From contig NZ_JAPDFS010000003.1 in NCBI RefSeq assembly GCF_027257195.1, positions 175,280-239,279 of the forward strand: a stretch of 64,000 nucleotides of DNA, read 5' to 3'. Shown here piece by piece: positions 42,007 through 52,288 of the stretch. Below the pieces are notes generated by a model. It was not told the DNA's origin. It made no database searches and worked only from the letters and a program-made list of their open reading frames with translations. Both the position numbers and the translations under genes were made by a program. Position 1 is the first letter of the stretch. Each line of letters starts with the position of its first letter. This DNA comes from Halorubrum sp. F4. GTDB lineage: Archaea; Halobacteriota; Halobacteria; Halobacteriales; Haloferacaceae.

Positions 42007-43377
42007 ATGACCGGCGACCACGCGAAACCGGACGGCGGCCTCACGGCCGAAGAACAGGCGGTACTCGACGAGATCGACGAGGAGAACGTCGACTTCCTGC
42101 GGCTCCAGTTCACCGACATCCTCGGCGTCGTCAAGAACGTCTCCGTGCCGGCCCACCAGGCCGAGAAGGCGTTCACCGAGGGTATCTACTTCGACGGCTC
42201 CTCGATCGAGGGGTTCGTCCGCATCCAGGAGTCCGACATGCGGCTCGTCCCCGATCCCGAGACGTTCACGGTGCTGCCGTGGCGCAGCGACGGCGACGAC
42301 GACTCCGCCGCCGCTCGCCTCATCTGTGACATCGTCGACACGGACGGCGAGCCGTTCGTCGGCGGTCCACGCCAGGTGCTCAAGAGCGTCCTCGAGAAGG
42401 CCGACGACATGGGATACTCCGTCTCCATCGGTCCCGAGCCGGAGTTCTTCCTGTTCAAGACCGACGACGAGGGGAACGCGACGACGATCCCCCACGACAA
42501 CGGCGGCTACTTCGACCTCGCGCCGAAGGACCTCGCGAGCGACGTCCGCAAGGAGATCATCTTCACCCTGGAGGAGATGGGCTTCGAGATCGAGGCGTCC
42601 CACCACGAGGTCGCCGAGGGGCAACACGAGATCAACTTCAAGTACGACGACGCGCTCACCACCGCGGACAACATCGCGACGTTCCGCGCGGTCGTCCGCG
42701 CGGTCGCCGCCCAACACGACCTCCACGCGACGTTCATGCCCAAGCCGATCGCCGAGATCAACGGCTCGGGGATGCACAGCCACATCTCGCTGTTCGACGA
42801 GGACGGCAACGCCTTCGCCGACGACGACGACGAGTTCAACCTGAGCGAGACCGCCTACCAGTTCATGGGCGGCATCCTGAACCACGCACAGGCGTTCACG
42901 GCCGTCACGAACCCGACCGTGAACTCCTACAAGCGGCTGGTGCCCGGCTACGAGGCGCCGATCTACGTCGCGTGGTCCGACACGAACCGTTCGGCGCTCG
43001 TCCGCGTCCCCGACGCCGCGGGCGTCTCCGCCCGGTTCGAGGTCCGCAGTCCGGACCCGTCGTGTAATCCCTACCTCGGAATGGCGTCGCTCATCGCCGC
43101 CGGACTCCACGGGATCGAGACCGACGCCGACCCCGGCGACCCGGTGCGCGAGGACATCTACGAGTTCGACGACGCCAAACGCGAGGAGTACGGCATCGAG
43201 ACGCTCCCGCCGAACCTCGGCGCGGCCGTCGAGGCGCTGGAGGCCGACGAGGTCGTCCAGGACGCCCTCGGCCCGCACGTCTCCGAGAAGTTCGCGGAGG
43301 CCAAATCCCAGGAGTTCAGCGAGTACCTCACCCAGGTGTCCGAGTGGGAGGAGGACCGCTACCTGGAGACGTTCTGA
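42007..43377 (+). CDS. glnA: Glutamine synthetase, type I
   Basis: GlnA makes glutamine from glutamate and ammonia using ATP. The 456-residue length is normal. Visible sites are [41 protein letters not shown] (metal ligands), [35 protein letters not shown] and [13 protein letters not shown]. The last part of the active site is [16 protein letters not shown]. The adenylylation tyrosine region of the enterobacterial enzyme is not present, in keeping with the type I-alpha form. A T-rich stretch (43400-43412) follows the stop. Confidence 0.97.
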   Translation: MTGDHAKPDGGLTAEEQAVLDEIDEENVDFLRLQFTDILGVVKNVSVPAHQAEKAFTEGIYFDGSSIEGFVRIQESDMRLVPDPETFTVLPWRSDGDDDSAAARLICDIVDTDGEPFVGGPRQVLKSVLEKADDMGYSVSIGPEPEFFLFKTDDEGNATTIPHDNGGYFDLAPKDLASDVRKEIIFTLEEMGFEIEASHHEVAEGQHEINFKYDDALTTADNIATFRAVVRAVAAQHDLHATFMPKPIAEINGSGMHSHISLFDEDGNAFADDDDEFNLSETAYQFMGGILNHAQAFTAVTNPTVNSYKRLVPGYEAPIYVAWSDTNRSALVRVPDAAGVSARFEVRSPDPSCNPYLGMASLIAAGLHGIETDADPGDPVREDIYEFDDAKREEYGIETLPPNLGAAVEALEADEVVQDALGPHVSEKFAEAKSQEFSEYLTQVSEWEEDRYLETF

Positions 43378-43399
43378 GGGCGTCGAACCTCCGACTCCG

Positions 43400-43412
43400 A
43401 TTTTCCTTTTTT
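43400..43412 (+). terminator. T-rich terminator after glnA
   Basis: ATTTTCCTTTTTT, beginning 23 bases after the glnA stop in GC-rich DNA, fits an archaeal oligo-T terminator. The exchanger gene converges on it. Confidence 0.55.
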
Positions 43413-43436
43413 CGACCCGTCAGCGACGCGTCCGCG

Positions 43437-44414
43437 TCACCCGAAGATCCGCAGTAGCCCGAGGACCCATCGGAGACCCTCGGAGAGCGCGAACAGCGCG
43501 CCCTCGATCCGCGAGAGTCGGCGGCCGGTCCACAGCGCGGCGACCATCAGGACCGTCACGACCACGAGCCAGAGTCCGGTCTCGACGGCCGCACCGCTCG
43601 TCGTCAACGGCCGGAGCGCGGCCGCCACGCCCAGGATTCCGAGGACGTTGAACAGGTTCGATCCGACGACGTTGCCGACGGACATCCCGACGTGCCCCTC
43701 CCGCATCGCGACGAGCGACACCGCGAGCTCCGGCGTCGAGGTCCCCGCGGCGACGACCGTCCCGCCGATGACCCACTCCGAGATCCCGGCGTCGCGCGCC
43801 AGCGACGTGGCCGCCTCAACCATGAAGTGACCGCAGACGAGCACGAGTGCGAGCCCGCCGACCAGGAGAACGGCGTCGCGGCCGCGGAAGCGGGCGCGAC
43901 CGGCGAGCGTCTCGGTCACGCGCGAGTCCGGGTACACCGTGTCGATCGACGAACCGCCCCGTTCGTCACGGAGGAGATGGCCGGTGTACGCGGCGAACCC
44001 GACGGCGAGCGCCAGTCCCTCCGGACGCGTGACGACGCCGTCGGCGACGGCCCAGACGCCCGCGAGCGTCGCGATCACCAGCGCGATCCCGTCGCGGTGG
44101 ACGAGCGATCGCTCGACTGGGACGACCCGTATGAGCGAGACGACGCCGAGGATGAACGCGAGGTTGTAGACGTTGCTGCCGATCACGTTCGAGACGGCGA
44201 CGTCGCCGAGCCCCGCGAACGCGGCGTCGATCGAGACGACCAGCTCCGGGGTCGACGTCCCCATCGCGACGATCGTCAACCCGATCGTCAGCTCGGAGAC
44301 GCCGAACCGACGTGCGAGCCGGACCACCGCGTCCACGAGCGACCGTGCGCCGACCCACAGGCCGAACACGGTGGCGGCGATGATCGCGACGTCGACGAAG
44401 GATGAGCCGACCAT
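43437..44414 (-). CDS. Sodium/calcium exchanger family protein (YrbG type)
   Basis: The 325-residue CaCA-family antiporter has two repeated halves with the alpha motifs LTIGLTIVAMGTSTPELVVSI and WVIGGTVVAAGTSTPELAVSL, and the partner segments NVIGSNVYNLAFILG and NVVGSNLFNVLGILG. These bind Na+ and Ca2+ or another cation. About ten membrane spans are evident. It is the last of three minus-strand membrane-protein genes with short gaps (PAP2 gene 27 bases upstream). The ion it moves is not shown by sequence. Confidence 0.93.
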   Translation of the reverse strand: MVGSSFVDVAIIAATVFGLWVGARSLVDAVVRLARRFGVSELTIGLTIVAMGTSTPELVVSIDAAFAGLGDVAVSNVIGSNVYNLAFILGVVSLIRVVPVERSLVHRDGIALVIATLAGVWAVADGVVTRPEGLALAVGFAAYTGHLLRDERGGSSIDTVYPDSRVTETLAGRARFRGRDAVLLVGGLALVLVCGHFMVEAATSLARDAGISEWVIGGTVVAAGTSTPELAVSLVAMREGHVGMSVGNVVGSNLFNVLGILGVAAALRPLTTSGAAVETGLWLVVVTVLMVAALWTGRRLSRIEGALFALSEGLRWVLGLLRIFG

Positions 44415-44440
44415 CGTCCGGTGTGACGAGGGGAGGCGTC

Positions 44441-45409
44441 TTAAGCGGTCCAGCCGAACCGTTCCGGGAGCGCCGGCAGCGCGACGACGGCGACGACGGC
44501 GGCGGTCGTCGCGATCAGCGTGACCGCGAGCGAACCGGCGAGCGCGTACGCGCCGACCCACAGGCTCCCGGTGACGGCGAGCGCCGGGACCGCGATCCGG
44601 ACGGGGACCGCGGGCTCGTCGCCGTCGACGAGCAGCCAGCCGACCGCGCCGCCGACGCCGGTCGCGATCCCGATGCCGGCCTCGACGACCTCGCCGGTGT
44701 GACCGCCCGCCGCCGCGACCCCGGCCGCCACGACGGAGAGGGCCGCCGCCAGCAGGAACGCCGGAGTCGGGTCGATTTCGGATCCGCCGACTACACGGTC
44801 GACCCCGAAACCACGGAACCGCGCGTCGCCCGCGAGCCCCAGCACCCCGACGACGACGCCCGCGCCGACGAGGAGGCCGGCGACGACGTCGACGACGTAG
44901 TGGACCTCGATGGCGACCCGCGAGGCGGCCACGGCGACCGCGACGCCGCCACCCGCGAGCAGCCGTCGCCTCGCGGTCCAGACCCGGTCGTACAGCAACG
45001 CGAGCGCGCCGTACGCCGCCGCCGCCCCCGTCGCGTGCCCGCTCGGGAAGCCGAAGCCGTCGGAGAGCACCTGCGCCTCGTACCAACCGGCGACCAGTCC
45101 GGGGAGCCAGATGGGGACGTCCGCGGGGGGCATCGCGCCCGGCGGGCGGGGGACCGCGAACCACGCCTTTCCGAGCGCGGTCGCGGCGTACGCACAGGTG
45201 ACCGCCGCGATCGCGACCGCGCCCGCCCGACGCGGCGCGGTCGCGAGCCGGTCTCCCGCGAACCAGTAGGCGATCGCCAGGGCGGCGAACAGGAACCACG
45301 GGTCCGCGAGATGGGTGACGGCCGCGAAGACCACCACGACGAGTTCGGGAAGCGCGTCGGCGGCGGCGGTCCCGCCGATGCCGCGTTCCGTGGGAACGAT
45401 CCCGGTCAC
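44441..45409 (-). CDS. PAP2-family membrane phosphatase
   Basis: The 322-residue protein has the three PAP2 motifs: KAWFAVPRP (K-x6-R-P), PSGH, and SRVAIEVHYVVD (SR-x5-H-x3-D). They are set among about eight hydrophobic spans. Members remove phosphate from lipid phosphates or diphosphates such as isoprenoid diphosphates, at the outer membrane face. The second half (about 210-320) is an extra set of spans of unknown role. The start is GTG, seven bases after the YihY stop, so the genes are co-transcribed. Confidence 0.9.
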   Translation of the reverse strand: MTGIVPTERGIGGTAAADALPELVVVVFAAVTHLADPWFLFAALAIAYWFAGDRLATAPRRAGAVAIAAVTCAYAATALGKAWFAVPRPPGAMPPADVPIWLPGLVAGWYEAQVLSDGFGFPSGHATGAAAAYGALALLYDRVWTARRRLLAGGGVAVAVAASRVAIEVHYVVDVVAGLLVGAGVVVGVLGLAGDARFRGFGVDRVVGGSEIDPTPAFLLAAALSVVAAGVAAAGGHTGEVVEAGIGIATGVGGAVGWLLVDGDEPAVPVRIAVPALAVTGSLWVGAYALAGSLAVTLIATTAAVVAVVALPALPERFGWTA

Positions 45410-45416
45410 GGTCCGG

Positions 45417-46793
45417 TCAGTCGTCCCCCCGGTTACGGGCGTAGTCGAGCGCCTTTCCGGGCGTCTCGATCAGATTGAGTCCGACGCCGACGAGGACGAA
45501 GAGCGTGTACAGCCCCAGCGTCGACAGCCCGAGGACGATCATCGCGGCGATCGCGTAGATCCCGTTCAGGAACGTGAACGCGCCGAGCGTCAGCACCGTC
45601 CCGTACAGCAGGACGAGGTACGGCCCCCAGCCGCGGGCGTGGCCGCGCCGCATCCGCGAGCGGACGTAGCGTTTCAGCTCCGACTCCAGTGCCGGCTTGT
45701 CGACCGTGCGCTCCTCCACGTCGGTCTCGAACTCCTCGAGGCGCGCTCGAAGCCGACCGACCTCCGCCTCGAGGGCGGCGACGTCCGGCGCCCCGCGGGG
45801 AGACTCCTCCTCGTCCCCGTCGCCGTCGCCGCGGGACTCCTCGGGGGAACGTTCCGCGCCGCCGTCGCCCCCGCCGCGATCCGCCTCTCCGTTCATATCC
45901 GTGCGTCGACCGCGGCCGTGTTGTAACTGCCGGTCCGTGCTCCGGTCGGGAGCCGAACCGGCCGCCGAACCGTCCGTCGAATCGGCGGCCCGACCGTCCG
46001 CCGGACCCCCCGTCGGTCCGTCCGCCAGCGTGGCGTTGATCACCGCCCCCACGATCACGATGATCGCAGCGACGTACAGCCACGTGACGAGGAGGAGCAC
46101 CCCGCCGACGACGCCGTACACCTGATACTGCCCGGCGGTCGCGGCGTACGCCTGGAACCCGGCCTGGAGGACGGTCCACCCCGCGGCGGCGAAGACCGCG
46201 CCGGGAAGCGCCTCGCGGAGCGTCACCTCGGGGTCCGGGAGCAGGTAGTACATCGGAAGGAAGACGACGGTGAGTATCACCGGCAGCGCGAGGACGCTCG
46301 CGGACGCCAGAAGCGGGACGTCGACGGCTGCGGCGACGGCTCCAACCACGAGCATGGCCGTGATCCCGACGCCGATCCCGATCACGACGGACCCCGCGTC
46401 GGTCAGCTGTTCGAGGAAGCCCACCCGCTCTTCGATCCCGTACACCTCGATGAAGGCGGTGTCGAGCCCACGGAACACCTTCAGCGTCGACCAGAGCAGG
46501 ACGGCGACCCCGAGGAGGCTGGCGCCCGCACGTCCCTGCGCGGACGCGACGGCACCGCCGATCGCCTCCTCGCCCGCGGGGGTCAGGAACCCTCCCACGG
46601 ATTCGAGCAACTCGGTCGCGAGGGCGTCCCCGAAAGCGGTGGTGGCGACGACGAGGAGCAACAACAGCGCCGGGACGAGCGAGACGAACGCGTAGTACGC
46701 GACGCCGGCCGCCAGGAACGTCACCTGCTGGTCCCGTGCGGCGTCGAAGACGAGACGGGCCCTGGCGAGCCCGGATGTCGGGTGTCGAGTCAC
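45417..46793 (-). CDS. YihY/BrkB-family membrane protein with C-terminal extension
   Basis: The N-terminal 280 residues are the YihY fold, with about six spans (QVTFLAAGVAYYAFVSLVPALLLLLV through LLLVTWLYVAAIIVIVGAVINA). A long hydrophilic linker (about 285-350) carries many Asp, Gly and Arg residues, followed by a coiled coil (ALEAEVGRLRARLEEFE). A further domain with two or three spans closes it (YLVLLYGTVLTLGAFTFLNGIYAIAAMIVLGLSTLGLYTLFV). The function of YihY is not firmly known. An older link to RNase BN is a misannotation. The GTG at 46793 is preferred because a TTTTTG TATA-like run (46818-46824) lies 25-31 bases upstream and would be inside the TTG-started alternative. Confidence 0.82.
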   Translation of the reverse strand: MTRHPTSGLARARLVFDAARDQQVTFLAAGVAYYAFVSLVPALLLLLVVATTAFGDALATELLESVGGFLTPAGEEAIGGAVASAQGRAGASLLGVAVLLWSTLKVFRGLDTAFIEVYGIEERVGFLEQLTDAGSVVIGIGVGITAMLVVGAVAAAVDVPLLASASVLALPVILTVVFLPMYYLLPDPEVTLREALPGAVFAAAGWTVLQAGFQAYAATAGQYQVYGVVGGVLLLVTWLYVAAIIVIVGAVINATLADGPTGGPADGRAADSTDGSAAGSAPDRSTDRQLQHGRGRRTDMNGEADRGGGDGGAERSPEESRGDGDGDEEESPRGAPDVAALEAEVGRLRARLEEFETDVEERTVDKPALESELKRYVRSRMRRGHARGWGPYLVLLYGTVLTLGAFTFLNGIYAIAAMIVLGLSTLGLYTLFVLVGVGLNLIETPGKALDYARNRGDD

Positions 46794-46841
46794 GCGGATC
46801 GATTCGGTCGACGGAGACAAAAACGCGCGGGATTTCGGGAC

Positions 46842-47969
46842 CTACGTCTCGCTATCGAGCACGACCTCCCGCATCTCCGGGATCGACGCCGTCGTCTTGA
46901 CGGCGGTCCCGCGGTAGTGGGCGCGGCTCGCCTCGTACCCGGCTCCACGAAGCCGGTCGACGAACTCGTCCATGCCGATCGCCGGCTCGCTCCACTCCTT
47001 GTACAGGCGGTGTTGGTCGTAGTGGGTCGGCGTGTCCAGTTCGCGCGCGACGGTTCCGAGCAGCTTCCGGGCGCGCTTCGCCTCGCCCATGTCGTCCGTG
47101 ACGTGTTCGCGGACGGACCGGGCGAACGCGGGGTCGGCGACCGGCCCCAGCCAGAGCGGCCCGGCCGTCAGCACGCGGTCGCTCCCGCAGACGGGACACT
47201 CCCCGACCGGGTCCGCGATCAGGCCGTGCGTCGGCTCCCGCCAGAGGCAGTCCTCGCAGCCGTCGACGTACCCGAGCTCGTCTATCGCGTCGTCGGCCGC
47301 GCGCGCGCCCGACTCGAGTTCGAGATACGTCCGCGCGTAGTGGCGCGAGACGTGCGAGACGATCGGGCGTGCGGCCTTGTCGTACCGCGCGGCGGTTCGG
47401 ACGAGCGCCGATATCAGCGTTCGAAGCCCCATCTCCGGGTGGTAGTCGGTGTTCCGCGGTACCGCGCCGTACTTGCGGATCCCGCTTTTCAGGTGGGCAC
47501 CACAGAGCGGCGCGGTGTCGGTGGCGGTGACACAGACGAGGTTCCGCGCGTTCGCGAACGCGGCGTCGGCGAAGGGGATCGGCGTTCCGTACGGGTCGAG
47601 ATCGACCACGTCGAACGGGCCGTCGTCGTACAACAGCGCGTTGACGTCGCGGTGGACGGCCTCGCCCTCGAGGTCGTTGTCGGCGAGGTTTCGGTCGGCC
47701 AACTCGACCGCGTCGGAGTCGACGTCGGCACACGTCACGTCGTACCCCTCGGCGGCCGCGCGTACGCCCCGGATCCCCGAGGCGGCCATCGCGTCGAGAT
47801 ACGTCGCCGCGCGCGGCTCTCGCTCGCGGTAGGCGCGGAGGGTCGCGACGGTGACGTCGCGGTTCAGTTCCTGTGTGGGATTGAAGAAGACGCCGCCGCC
47901 GGTCCCCTCGCTCGCGCCGTCGCGAGCCTCGGGGACCTCCACCGTGAGCCCACCCTCCTCGATGTCCAT
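46842..47969 (-). CDS. trm1: tRNA (guanine(26)-N2)-dimethyltransferase
   Basis: Trm1 methylates G26 of many tRNAs using AdoMet. The 375-residue protein has [26 protein letters not shown] and a Rossmann AdoMet site, with [38 protein letters not shown] and the catalytic-loop [15 protein letters not shown] zinc-binding C-terminal domain has [12 protein letters not shown] and CPVCGSDRV. Length and motifs are complete for the archaeal enzyme. A TATA-like CCTTTTGTCC precedes the ATG. It follows secY by 221 bases on the same strand and precedes the YihY gene. Confidence 0.96.
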   Translation of the reverse strand: MDIEEGGLTVEVPEARDGASEGTGGGVFFNPTQELNRDVTVATLRAYREREPRAATYLDAMAASGIRGVRAAAEGYDVTCADVDSDAVELADRNLADNDLEGEAVHRDVNALLYDDGPFDVVDLDPYGTPIPFADAAFANARNLVCVTATDTAPLCGAHLKSGIRKYGAVPRNTDYHPEMGLRTLISALVRTAARYDKAARPIVSHVSRHYARTYLELESGARAADDAIDELGYVDGCEDCLWREPTHGLIADPVGECPVCGSDRVLTAGPLWLGPVADPAFARSVREHVTDDMGEAKRARKLLGTVARELDTPTHYDQHRLYKEWSEPAIGMDEFVDRLRGAGYEASRAHYRGTAVKTTASIPEMREVVLDSET

Positions 47970-48036
47970 ACTTCGAGTTGGTCGATGCGGGACAAAAGGG
48001 CCGCGCTCCGGATTCGACGGGTGAGCGTCATTCGTC

Positions 48037-48115
48037 CTCCACGGGTGGTCCCGTGGATCTCTGGAACGTCCGTAGTCACGCCTCGTCTTCGACCCGATCC
48101 CCGTTCGAAGACCCT
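48037..48115. terminator. Two hairpins between secY and trm1
   Basis: Within the 221-base gap after secY, CCACGGG and CCCGTGG pair around TGGT (about 48039-48056). GTCTTCGA and TCGAAGAC pair around a 12-base loop (about 48088-48115). They could end the ribosomal transcript or be processing sites, since no oligo-T follows. No gene was found in the gap. Confidence 0.4.
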
Positions 48116-48190
48116 CCAGTCCGGTGAGGCTCTCAACGACGAAGCGGTTGCTCGGTGCCGCGAAAGAACGTAAAGGAGTGTAGATGTTCG

Positions 48191-49669
48191 TTACTCGTTG
48201 CCGAACATCTGGCGCATCATCGGATGCATCTCCATGAGCTGCTCCTCCGCGATCTCCTCGTACAGCTTGTACGTGATCGAGACCGCGAGCAGCAGGCCGG
48301 TCCCGGAGACCTGCCCGATGGTGCCGAGCAGGTTCGCCATCACGGCGAGCAGCCCGACGAGTGCCCCACCGATGACGGTCACCTGCGGGATGTATCGTTC
48401 CATCACCTTCTCTACGACCTGCGGGTTCCGGCGGAACCCGGGGATCTGCATCCCGGAGTTCTGGATCTGCTTCGCCGTCGCCTCCGGCCCCATGCCGGTG
48501 GTCTCGACCCAGAAGATCGCGAAGATCGCCCCGCCGACGACCATGAACGTGAGGTCGATGGCGAGCCGAACGGCGATCATCCACGGCTCGACCGACGCCG
48601 GGATCTCCCCGAGGAACCACATCCACTCGGTTCGCGACTGGATCGGGTTCAGGTAGTAGAACAGTCCCGAAAGAGGCTGTCCCTGGTCGCTGTAGGTACC
48701 GAGCCACGCCGGCATCCCCGCCCACTGCGAGGAGAGGATCTGCCCGAGGAACTGGACGTTCGCCTGGAGCGCGCGAACGAGGATCATCGGCAGGACGGAC
48801 GCGTAGATGAGCTTCACCGGGAAGCGGCCCCGGGCACCCTTCACGCGGGCGTGTGACAGCGGGATCTCGACGCGGACCGACTCCGCGTACACGACGATCC
48901 CGAAGATGAACACCGTCGTGAAGAGCGCCAGAACGTTTCCGGGCTCGAAAAGCAAGTTCTGGAGCCCCTCGGCCGTGAACGGCGACAGTGAGACGGGAAC
49001 GTCACCGAAGACGATCCCGTACCAGCTCGCGAAGAAGCCGGGCGCGCCGAGCGCCGAGAAGCTGAAGAAGCCCCCGACGATCTGCTGGCTCACGGCGGCG
49101 ATGATGAACAGCCCCACGCCGGAGCCGACGCCCCACTTGCTCACGATCTCGTCCATGAACAGAATGAGGAGGCCGCCGACGAAGACCTGCGCGAAGATCA
49201 GTACCTCGACGCCGAACTCGCCGATCCCGAGCGCCTGTCCGACGGCCTGATCGGCTGGAAGGAACTCGCCGGTGAACACCATCGGAGCGGCCGTGAGCGC
49301 GGTGACGATGATCACGAGCAGCTTCTGGAGGCCCTGATAGAGGACCTGGTCGCGCGGGTCGTCCGTGTCGAGCCCGAGCAGGTTCGCGCCGCCGAGCAGC
49401 TGTAACACGATCGACGCCGTGACGATCGGACCGATACCGACCTGTAACAGCGAGCCCGACTCCCCGGCCAACACCGAGCGGAACTGTCCGAAGAAGTCGC
49501 TCCCCTGTTCGGCCGCCAGGCCGAACGGATTGATGTTGGTCAAAAAGAAGTAGACGAGCAGGATCCCCGCCGTCCACATGAGCTTGCGCCGGAACGGGAC
49601 GTGACCCGCGGGTCGCTCCACGACGGGCATCCGCGAGAGCACCGGTTCGGCGACCTCCTTCCAACTCAT
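48191..49669 (-). CDS. secY: Protein translocase subunit SecY
   Basis: SecY is the channel of the Sec translocon that moves unfolded proteins across, or into, the membrane. The 492-residue protein has ten membrane spans, starting [23 protein letters not shown] and including the central plug region, and the family segment [40 protein letters not shown] fits the cytosolic ribosome-binding loop. It is the last gene of the spc-type cluster, directly after rpl15 (two-base gap). The usual downstream adk/cbf5 genes of other haloarchaea are not present. Confidence 0.97.
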   Translation of the reverse strand: MSWKEVAEPVLSRMPVVERPAGHVPFRRKLMWTAGILLVYFFLTNINPFGLAAEQGSDFFGQFRSVLAGESGSLLQVGIGPIVTASIVLQLLGGANLLGLDTDDPRDQVLYQGLQKLLVIIVTALTAAPMVFTGEFLPADQAVGQALGIGEFGVEVLIFAQVFVGGLLILFMDEIVSKWGVGSGVGLFIIAAVSQQIVGGFFSFSALGAPGFFASWYGIVFGDVPVSLSPFTAEGLQNLLFEPGNVLALFTTVFIFGIVVYAESVRVEIPLSHARVKGARGRFPVKLIYASVLPMILVRALQANVQFLGQILSSQWAGMPAWLGTYSDQGQPLSGLFYYLNPIQSRTEWMWFLGEIPASVEPWMIAVRLAIDLTFMVVGGAIFAIFWVETTGMGPEATAKQIQNSGMQIPGFRRNPQVVEKVMERYIPQVTVIGGALVGLLAVMANLLGTIGQVSGTGLLLAVSITYKLYEEIAEEQLMEMHPMMRQMFGNE

Positions 49670-49671
49670 CG

Positions 49672-50169
49672 TTACGCCTCGTCAGTCTCGTCGTCGGAAG
49701 TGTTTTCTGATCCGTCCGACGCCTCCTCGGCGCGCTCGGAGAGCGTCGCCTCGCCGCCGGCGGACTCGATCCCCTCGACCGCGCCGGCCGTGAACGCGTC
49801 GGCGGTGACGTGGAGCTCGCGGCGGACCTGTCCGCCGCCGAGCACCTTCACCACGTCCGCGTCGTAGCCGTCGTCGACGACGTCGCGGGCGTCGATGACG
49901 TACGCGTCGCCGTCCTCCTCGGCGAGACCCTCCGCGGCGTACAGCGCCGCGTCCTCGTCGAGTTTCTGGGCTTTGACCTCGAGGACCGCGGTTTGCGAGT
50001 CCTCGGGGCGCTTGAAGCCGTATTTGCCGAGCGGTCCGTAGTTGTGGTACTCGTGTTTCGCGCGACCGGCGGCACCGCGGCCGCCGCGGTGACCGGCACC
50101 GCGCCGGTTCTTGTGCGTGCCGCCGCCGTGCGTCCGGGAGCCGCGCTGTCGGCGCTTCTTGTCGGTCAT
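49672..50169 (-). CDS. rpl15: 50S ribosomal protein L15 (uL15)
   Basis: The 165-residue protein has the basic Gly-rich N-terminus (KKRRQRGSRTHGGGTHKNRRGAGHRGGRGAAGRAKH) that reaches into 23S rRNA. The C-terminal L15 domain follows (VIDARDVVDDGYDADVVKVLGGGQVRRELHVTADAFTAGAVEGIE). The acidic tail of about 20 residues is typical of halophiles. Its start overlaps the rpl30 stop by four bases, and secY follows two bases after its stop. Confidence 0.97.
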   Translation of the reverse strand: MTDKKRRQRGSRTHGGGTHKNRRGAGHRGGRGAAGRAKHEYHNYGPLGKYGFKRPEDSQTAVLEVKAQKLDEDAALYAAEGLAEEDGDAYVIDARDVVDDGYDADVVKVLGGGQVRRELHVTADAFTAGAVEGIESAGGEATLSERAEEASDGSENTSDDETDEA

Positions 50170-50630
50170 CGCATCGCCTCCAGAAGCGCGTCGATCTCCT
50201 CGGTGGAGTGGCGACCGAGTTCGCCGCCCTCCACGATCGGGTGTTTGATCCCGTCGTGACCGCCGCGCGGGGCGTGAAGACGGAGCGTCGGGGAGAGACC
50301 CTGCTCGCGCAGCGTCGTCTCCTCGGCGACGATCGCGTCCGAAAGCGCCGCCACGTCGTCGTAGTCGGTGTGTTCCGCGACCCAGTCGTCGTCGACGTCG
50401 GCGTCGCCCTCGAGGGGCTCGCCGCGCCGCTCGATGGTGGCCGCCACCGTCTCGACGGTCGGCTCGCCGAAGGCGACGAGGTCGTTCACCTTCGTGATCA
50501 TGCCGCGGTAGGAGTCGGTCTCCGGAACGAACGTCGCGTGGTTGACGCGCCCGACGTTCAGCATGTCGAGCGTGTCGACGACGCCCTCGTTCACGTTGAC
50601 CTCACCGCGGAGCTGAACGATCGCCTGCAT
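50166..50630 (-). CDS. rpl30: 50S ribosomal protein L30 (uL30)
   Basis: The 154-residue archaeal-type L30 has AIVQLRGEVNVNEGVVDTLDMLNVGRVNHATFVPETDSYRGMITKVNDLVAFGEPTVETV. A C-terminal extension present in archaea (RLHAPRGGHDGIKHPIVEGGELGRH) follows. It binds 23S rRNA near the elongation-factor region. Its start overlaps the rps5 stop by one base (TGATG), and its stop overlaps rpl15 by four. Confidence 0.97.
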   Translation of the reverse strand: MQAIVQLRGEVNVNEGVVDTLDMLNVGRVNHATFVPETDSYRGMITKVNDLVAFGEPTVETVAATIERRGEPLEGDADVDDDWVAEHTDYDDVAALSDAIVAEETTLREQGLSPTLRLHAPRGGHDGIKHPIVEGGELGRHSTEEIDALLEAMR

Positions 50631-51277
50631 CACTCGCTCACCTCGTCGTAGTGGACCTGCCGTGCGTGCTGGGGCGTGCGGGACTGTGCCGCGTTCTCCA
50701 GCGCGTTGAACGTCGCCTTCGCGAGGTTCACCGTCGTTCGCGTGTTGCCGTCGGAGTTCGTCCACGCGTCCTCGACGCCCGCGAGCTCGAGGATGTTCCG
50801 CACCGTCTCCGCGGCGGCCAGCCCGAGTCCCTGCGGGGCGGGCTTGATCTCCACGGTGACGGAGCCGGCCTTCCCCTTCGCCGTCCGGGTCAGCGAGTTC
50901 GTGCCGCCGGGCTGGTCCTCCCAGGACCCGGAGCCGCGGTCGACCTCGATGACGTTCAGCTTCGCGACGTCGATCGCCTTCTGGATCGCGCCGCCGACCT
51001 GGTCGTCCCGTGCCTGCGCGTAGCCGAGGTAGCCGTCGCGGTTGCCCACCGCCACGACACACCGGAACTTCACGCGCCGGCCGGAGTCGGTCATGCGCTG
51101 GACCATATTGATGTCCAGCACCTCGTCTTCGAGCCCCGGAAGGAGCTGGTCGACGATCTCGGCCTCCTTCAGCGGGAGCCCGGAGTCGAGCGCCTGTTCC
51201 ATCGACGTGACGTCGCCGTCCTGTACCTTGCGGCCGAGCCGCGTTCGCGGTTCCCAGCCGTCGTTGTGTCTACTCAT
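50630..51277 (-). CDS. rps5: 30S ribosomal protein S5 (uS5)
   Basis: The 215-residue protein has the dsRNA-binding-like N-terminal domain ([57 protein letters not shown]) and the C-terminal GTSPxxx-like domain ([43 protein letters not shown]). It takes part in decoding fidelity near helix 18 of 16S rRNA. It overlaps rpl18 by eight bases and rpl30 by one. Confidence 0.97.
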   Translation of the reverse strand: MSRHNDGWEPRTRLGRKVQDGDVTSMEQALDSGLPLKEAEIVDQLLPGLEDEVLDINMVQRMTDSGRRVKFRCVVAVGNRDGYLGYAQARDDQVGGAIQKAIDVAKLNVIEVDRGSGSWEDQPGGTNSLTRTAKGKAGSVTVEIKPAPQGLGLAAAETVRNILELAGVEDAWTNSDGNTRTTVNLAKATFNALENAAQSRTPQHARQVHYDEVSE

Positions 51278-51827
51278 GGTCCTCCTGTAGCTCGTCGAGC
51301 ACGGAATCGAAGTGCTCGGGTAACTCGCCGGCGTCGAACTCCCCCGAATACAGCGGCTCGTCGAGCTGCTCGGCGTACGCGGCGATGTGCTCGCCTCGCG
51401 TGCGCGACCAGTCGGCCAGCACGTCGTCGTTGTGGGGGATCTCGAGGCCCGCGTCGATCGCTCCTTCCTGTACCGCGAACGTCTTGTTGCCGGGCGTCGC
51501 CGTGTTGAGCCCGATGTCGAGAACGGCCTCCTCGAGGCCGGCCTCGACGGCGCGGGCGCCCGCGAGGTACCCCGTGAGGTACGCGCTGGGGAGGTTGCCC
51601 GTCGGGGCGTCCCAGCCGTAGTCAGCGAGGTCCTCGCTGGAGGCGGCCGCGTGGGTCTCGTCGCCGTCGGGTCCGGGGGTAACCAGCTGCGCCCTGACGT
51701 GAGCGTTGCTCACCCGGGCGACCAGGCGAGGCTTGCCCGATTTCAGCAGGCGCAACCTCTGGTGGTAATCCGTCCGGACCTCTCGGCGGCGCCGCATCGG
51801 CACCTTGTATCGTGGTCCTGTCGCCAT
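51270..51827 (-). CDS. rpl18: 50S ribosomal protein L18 (uL18)
   Basis: The 185-residue archaeal L18 binds 5S rRNA together with L5. It starts [46 protein letters not shown], and the central helix has [25 protein letters not shown]. The C-terminal 40 residues are acidic. Its start overlaps rpl19e (TAATG) and its end overlaps rps5 by eight bases. Confidence 0.97.
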   Translation of the reverse strand: MATGPRYKVPMRRRREVRTDYHQRLRLLKSGKPRLVARVSNAHVRAQLVTPGPDGDETHAAASSEDLADYGWDAPTGNLPSAYLTGYLAGARAVEAGLEEAVLDIGLNTATPGNKTFAVQEGAIDAGLEIPHNDDVLADWSRTRGEHIAAYAEQLDEPLYSGEFDAGELPEHFDSVLDELQEDHE

Positions 51828-52288
51828 TATTCCGTCACCTCGTATCCGTACTGCGTCCGGATGTACGCCTCCAGACGGGCGACGTCCTCGAAGTCCCCGC
51901 CGCTCGCCTTGTTGTAGAGCGTGCGGTATTCGGAGGCGTCGAGGACGTCCTCCTCGTCGCGGAGTTCCTTCAGGCGCGCCCGCTGTGCGCGGATCCGCGC
52001 CTTCCAGTCGTCCTTGGTGTTCTGTCGCGCGCCGGCCTTCCCCTTCCGGGAGCCGGCACCGGTCTTGTGGCCGTACGAGCGCTTCTCCGCGCGCTCGCGG
52101 GCCCGACCGCGGGAGTTCGTCTTCGCCTCTTTCGCGCGGATCGTGCCCTGGTCGATGAGTTCGCGAACGTCCTCGCGGGTGATCGCGTCCTCGATCTCCT
52201 CCTGGGCGTCGGGGTCGAGCCAGACGCGGCCCTTGCCGACGTCGAGTTCGTCCGCAGCCAGCCGTTTCTGGGCCTTCAGGTCACTCAT
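51827..52288 (-). CDS. rpl19e: 50S ribosomal protein L19e (eL19)
   Basis: The 153-residue archaeal/eukaryotic-type protein starts with [45 protein letters not shown] very basic middle ([58 protein letters not shown]) threads into 23S rRNA. It is absent from bacteria. Its end overlaps rpl18 (TAATG) and its start overlaps the rpl32e stop by eight bases. Confidence 0.97.
   Translation of the reverse strand: MSDLKAQKRLAADELDVGKGRVWLDPDAQEEIEDAITREDVRELIDQGTIRAKEAKTNSRGRARERAEKRSYGHKTGAGSRKGKAGARQNTKDDWKARIRAQRARLKELRDEEDVLDASEYRTLYNKASGGDFEDVARLEAYIRTQYGYEVTE

Noticed and set aside
46794..46820. TTG start of the YihY gene nine codons upstream
   Set aside because: It would lie within the TATA-like run. 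The GTG at 46793 fits a leaderless start better.
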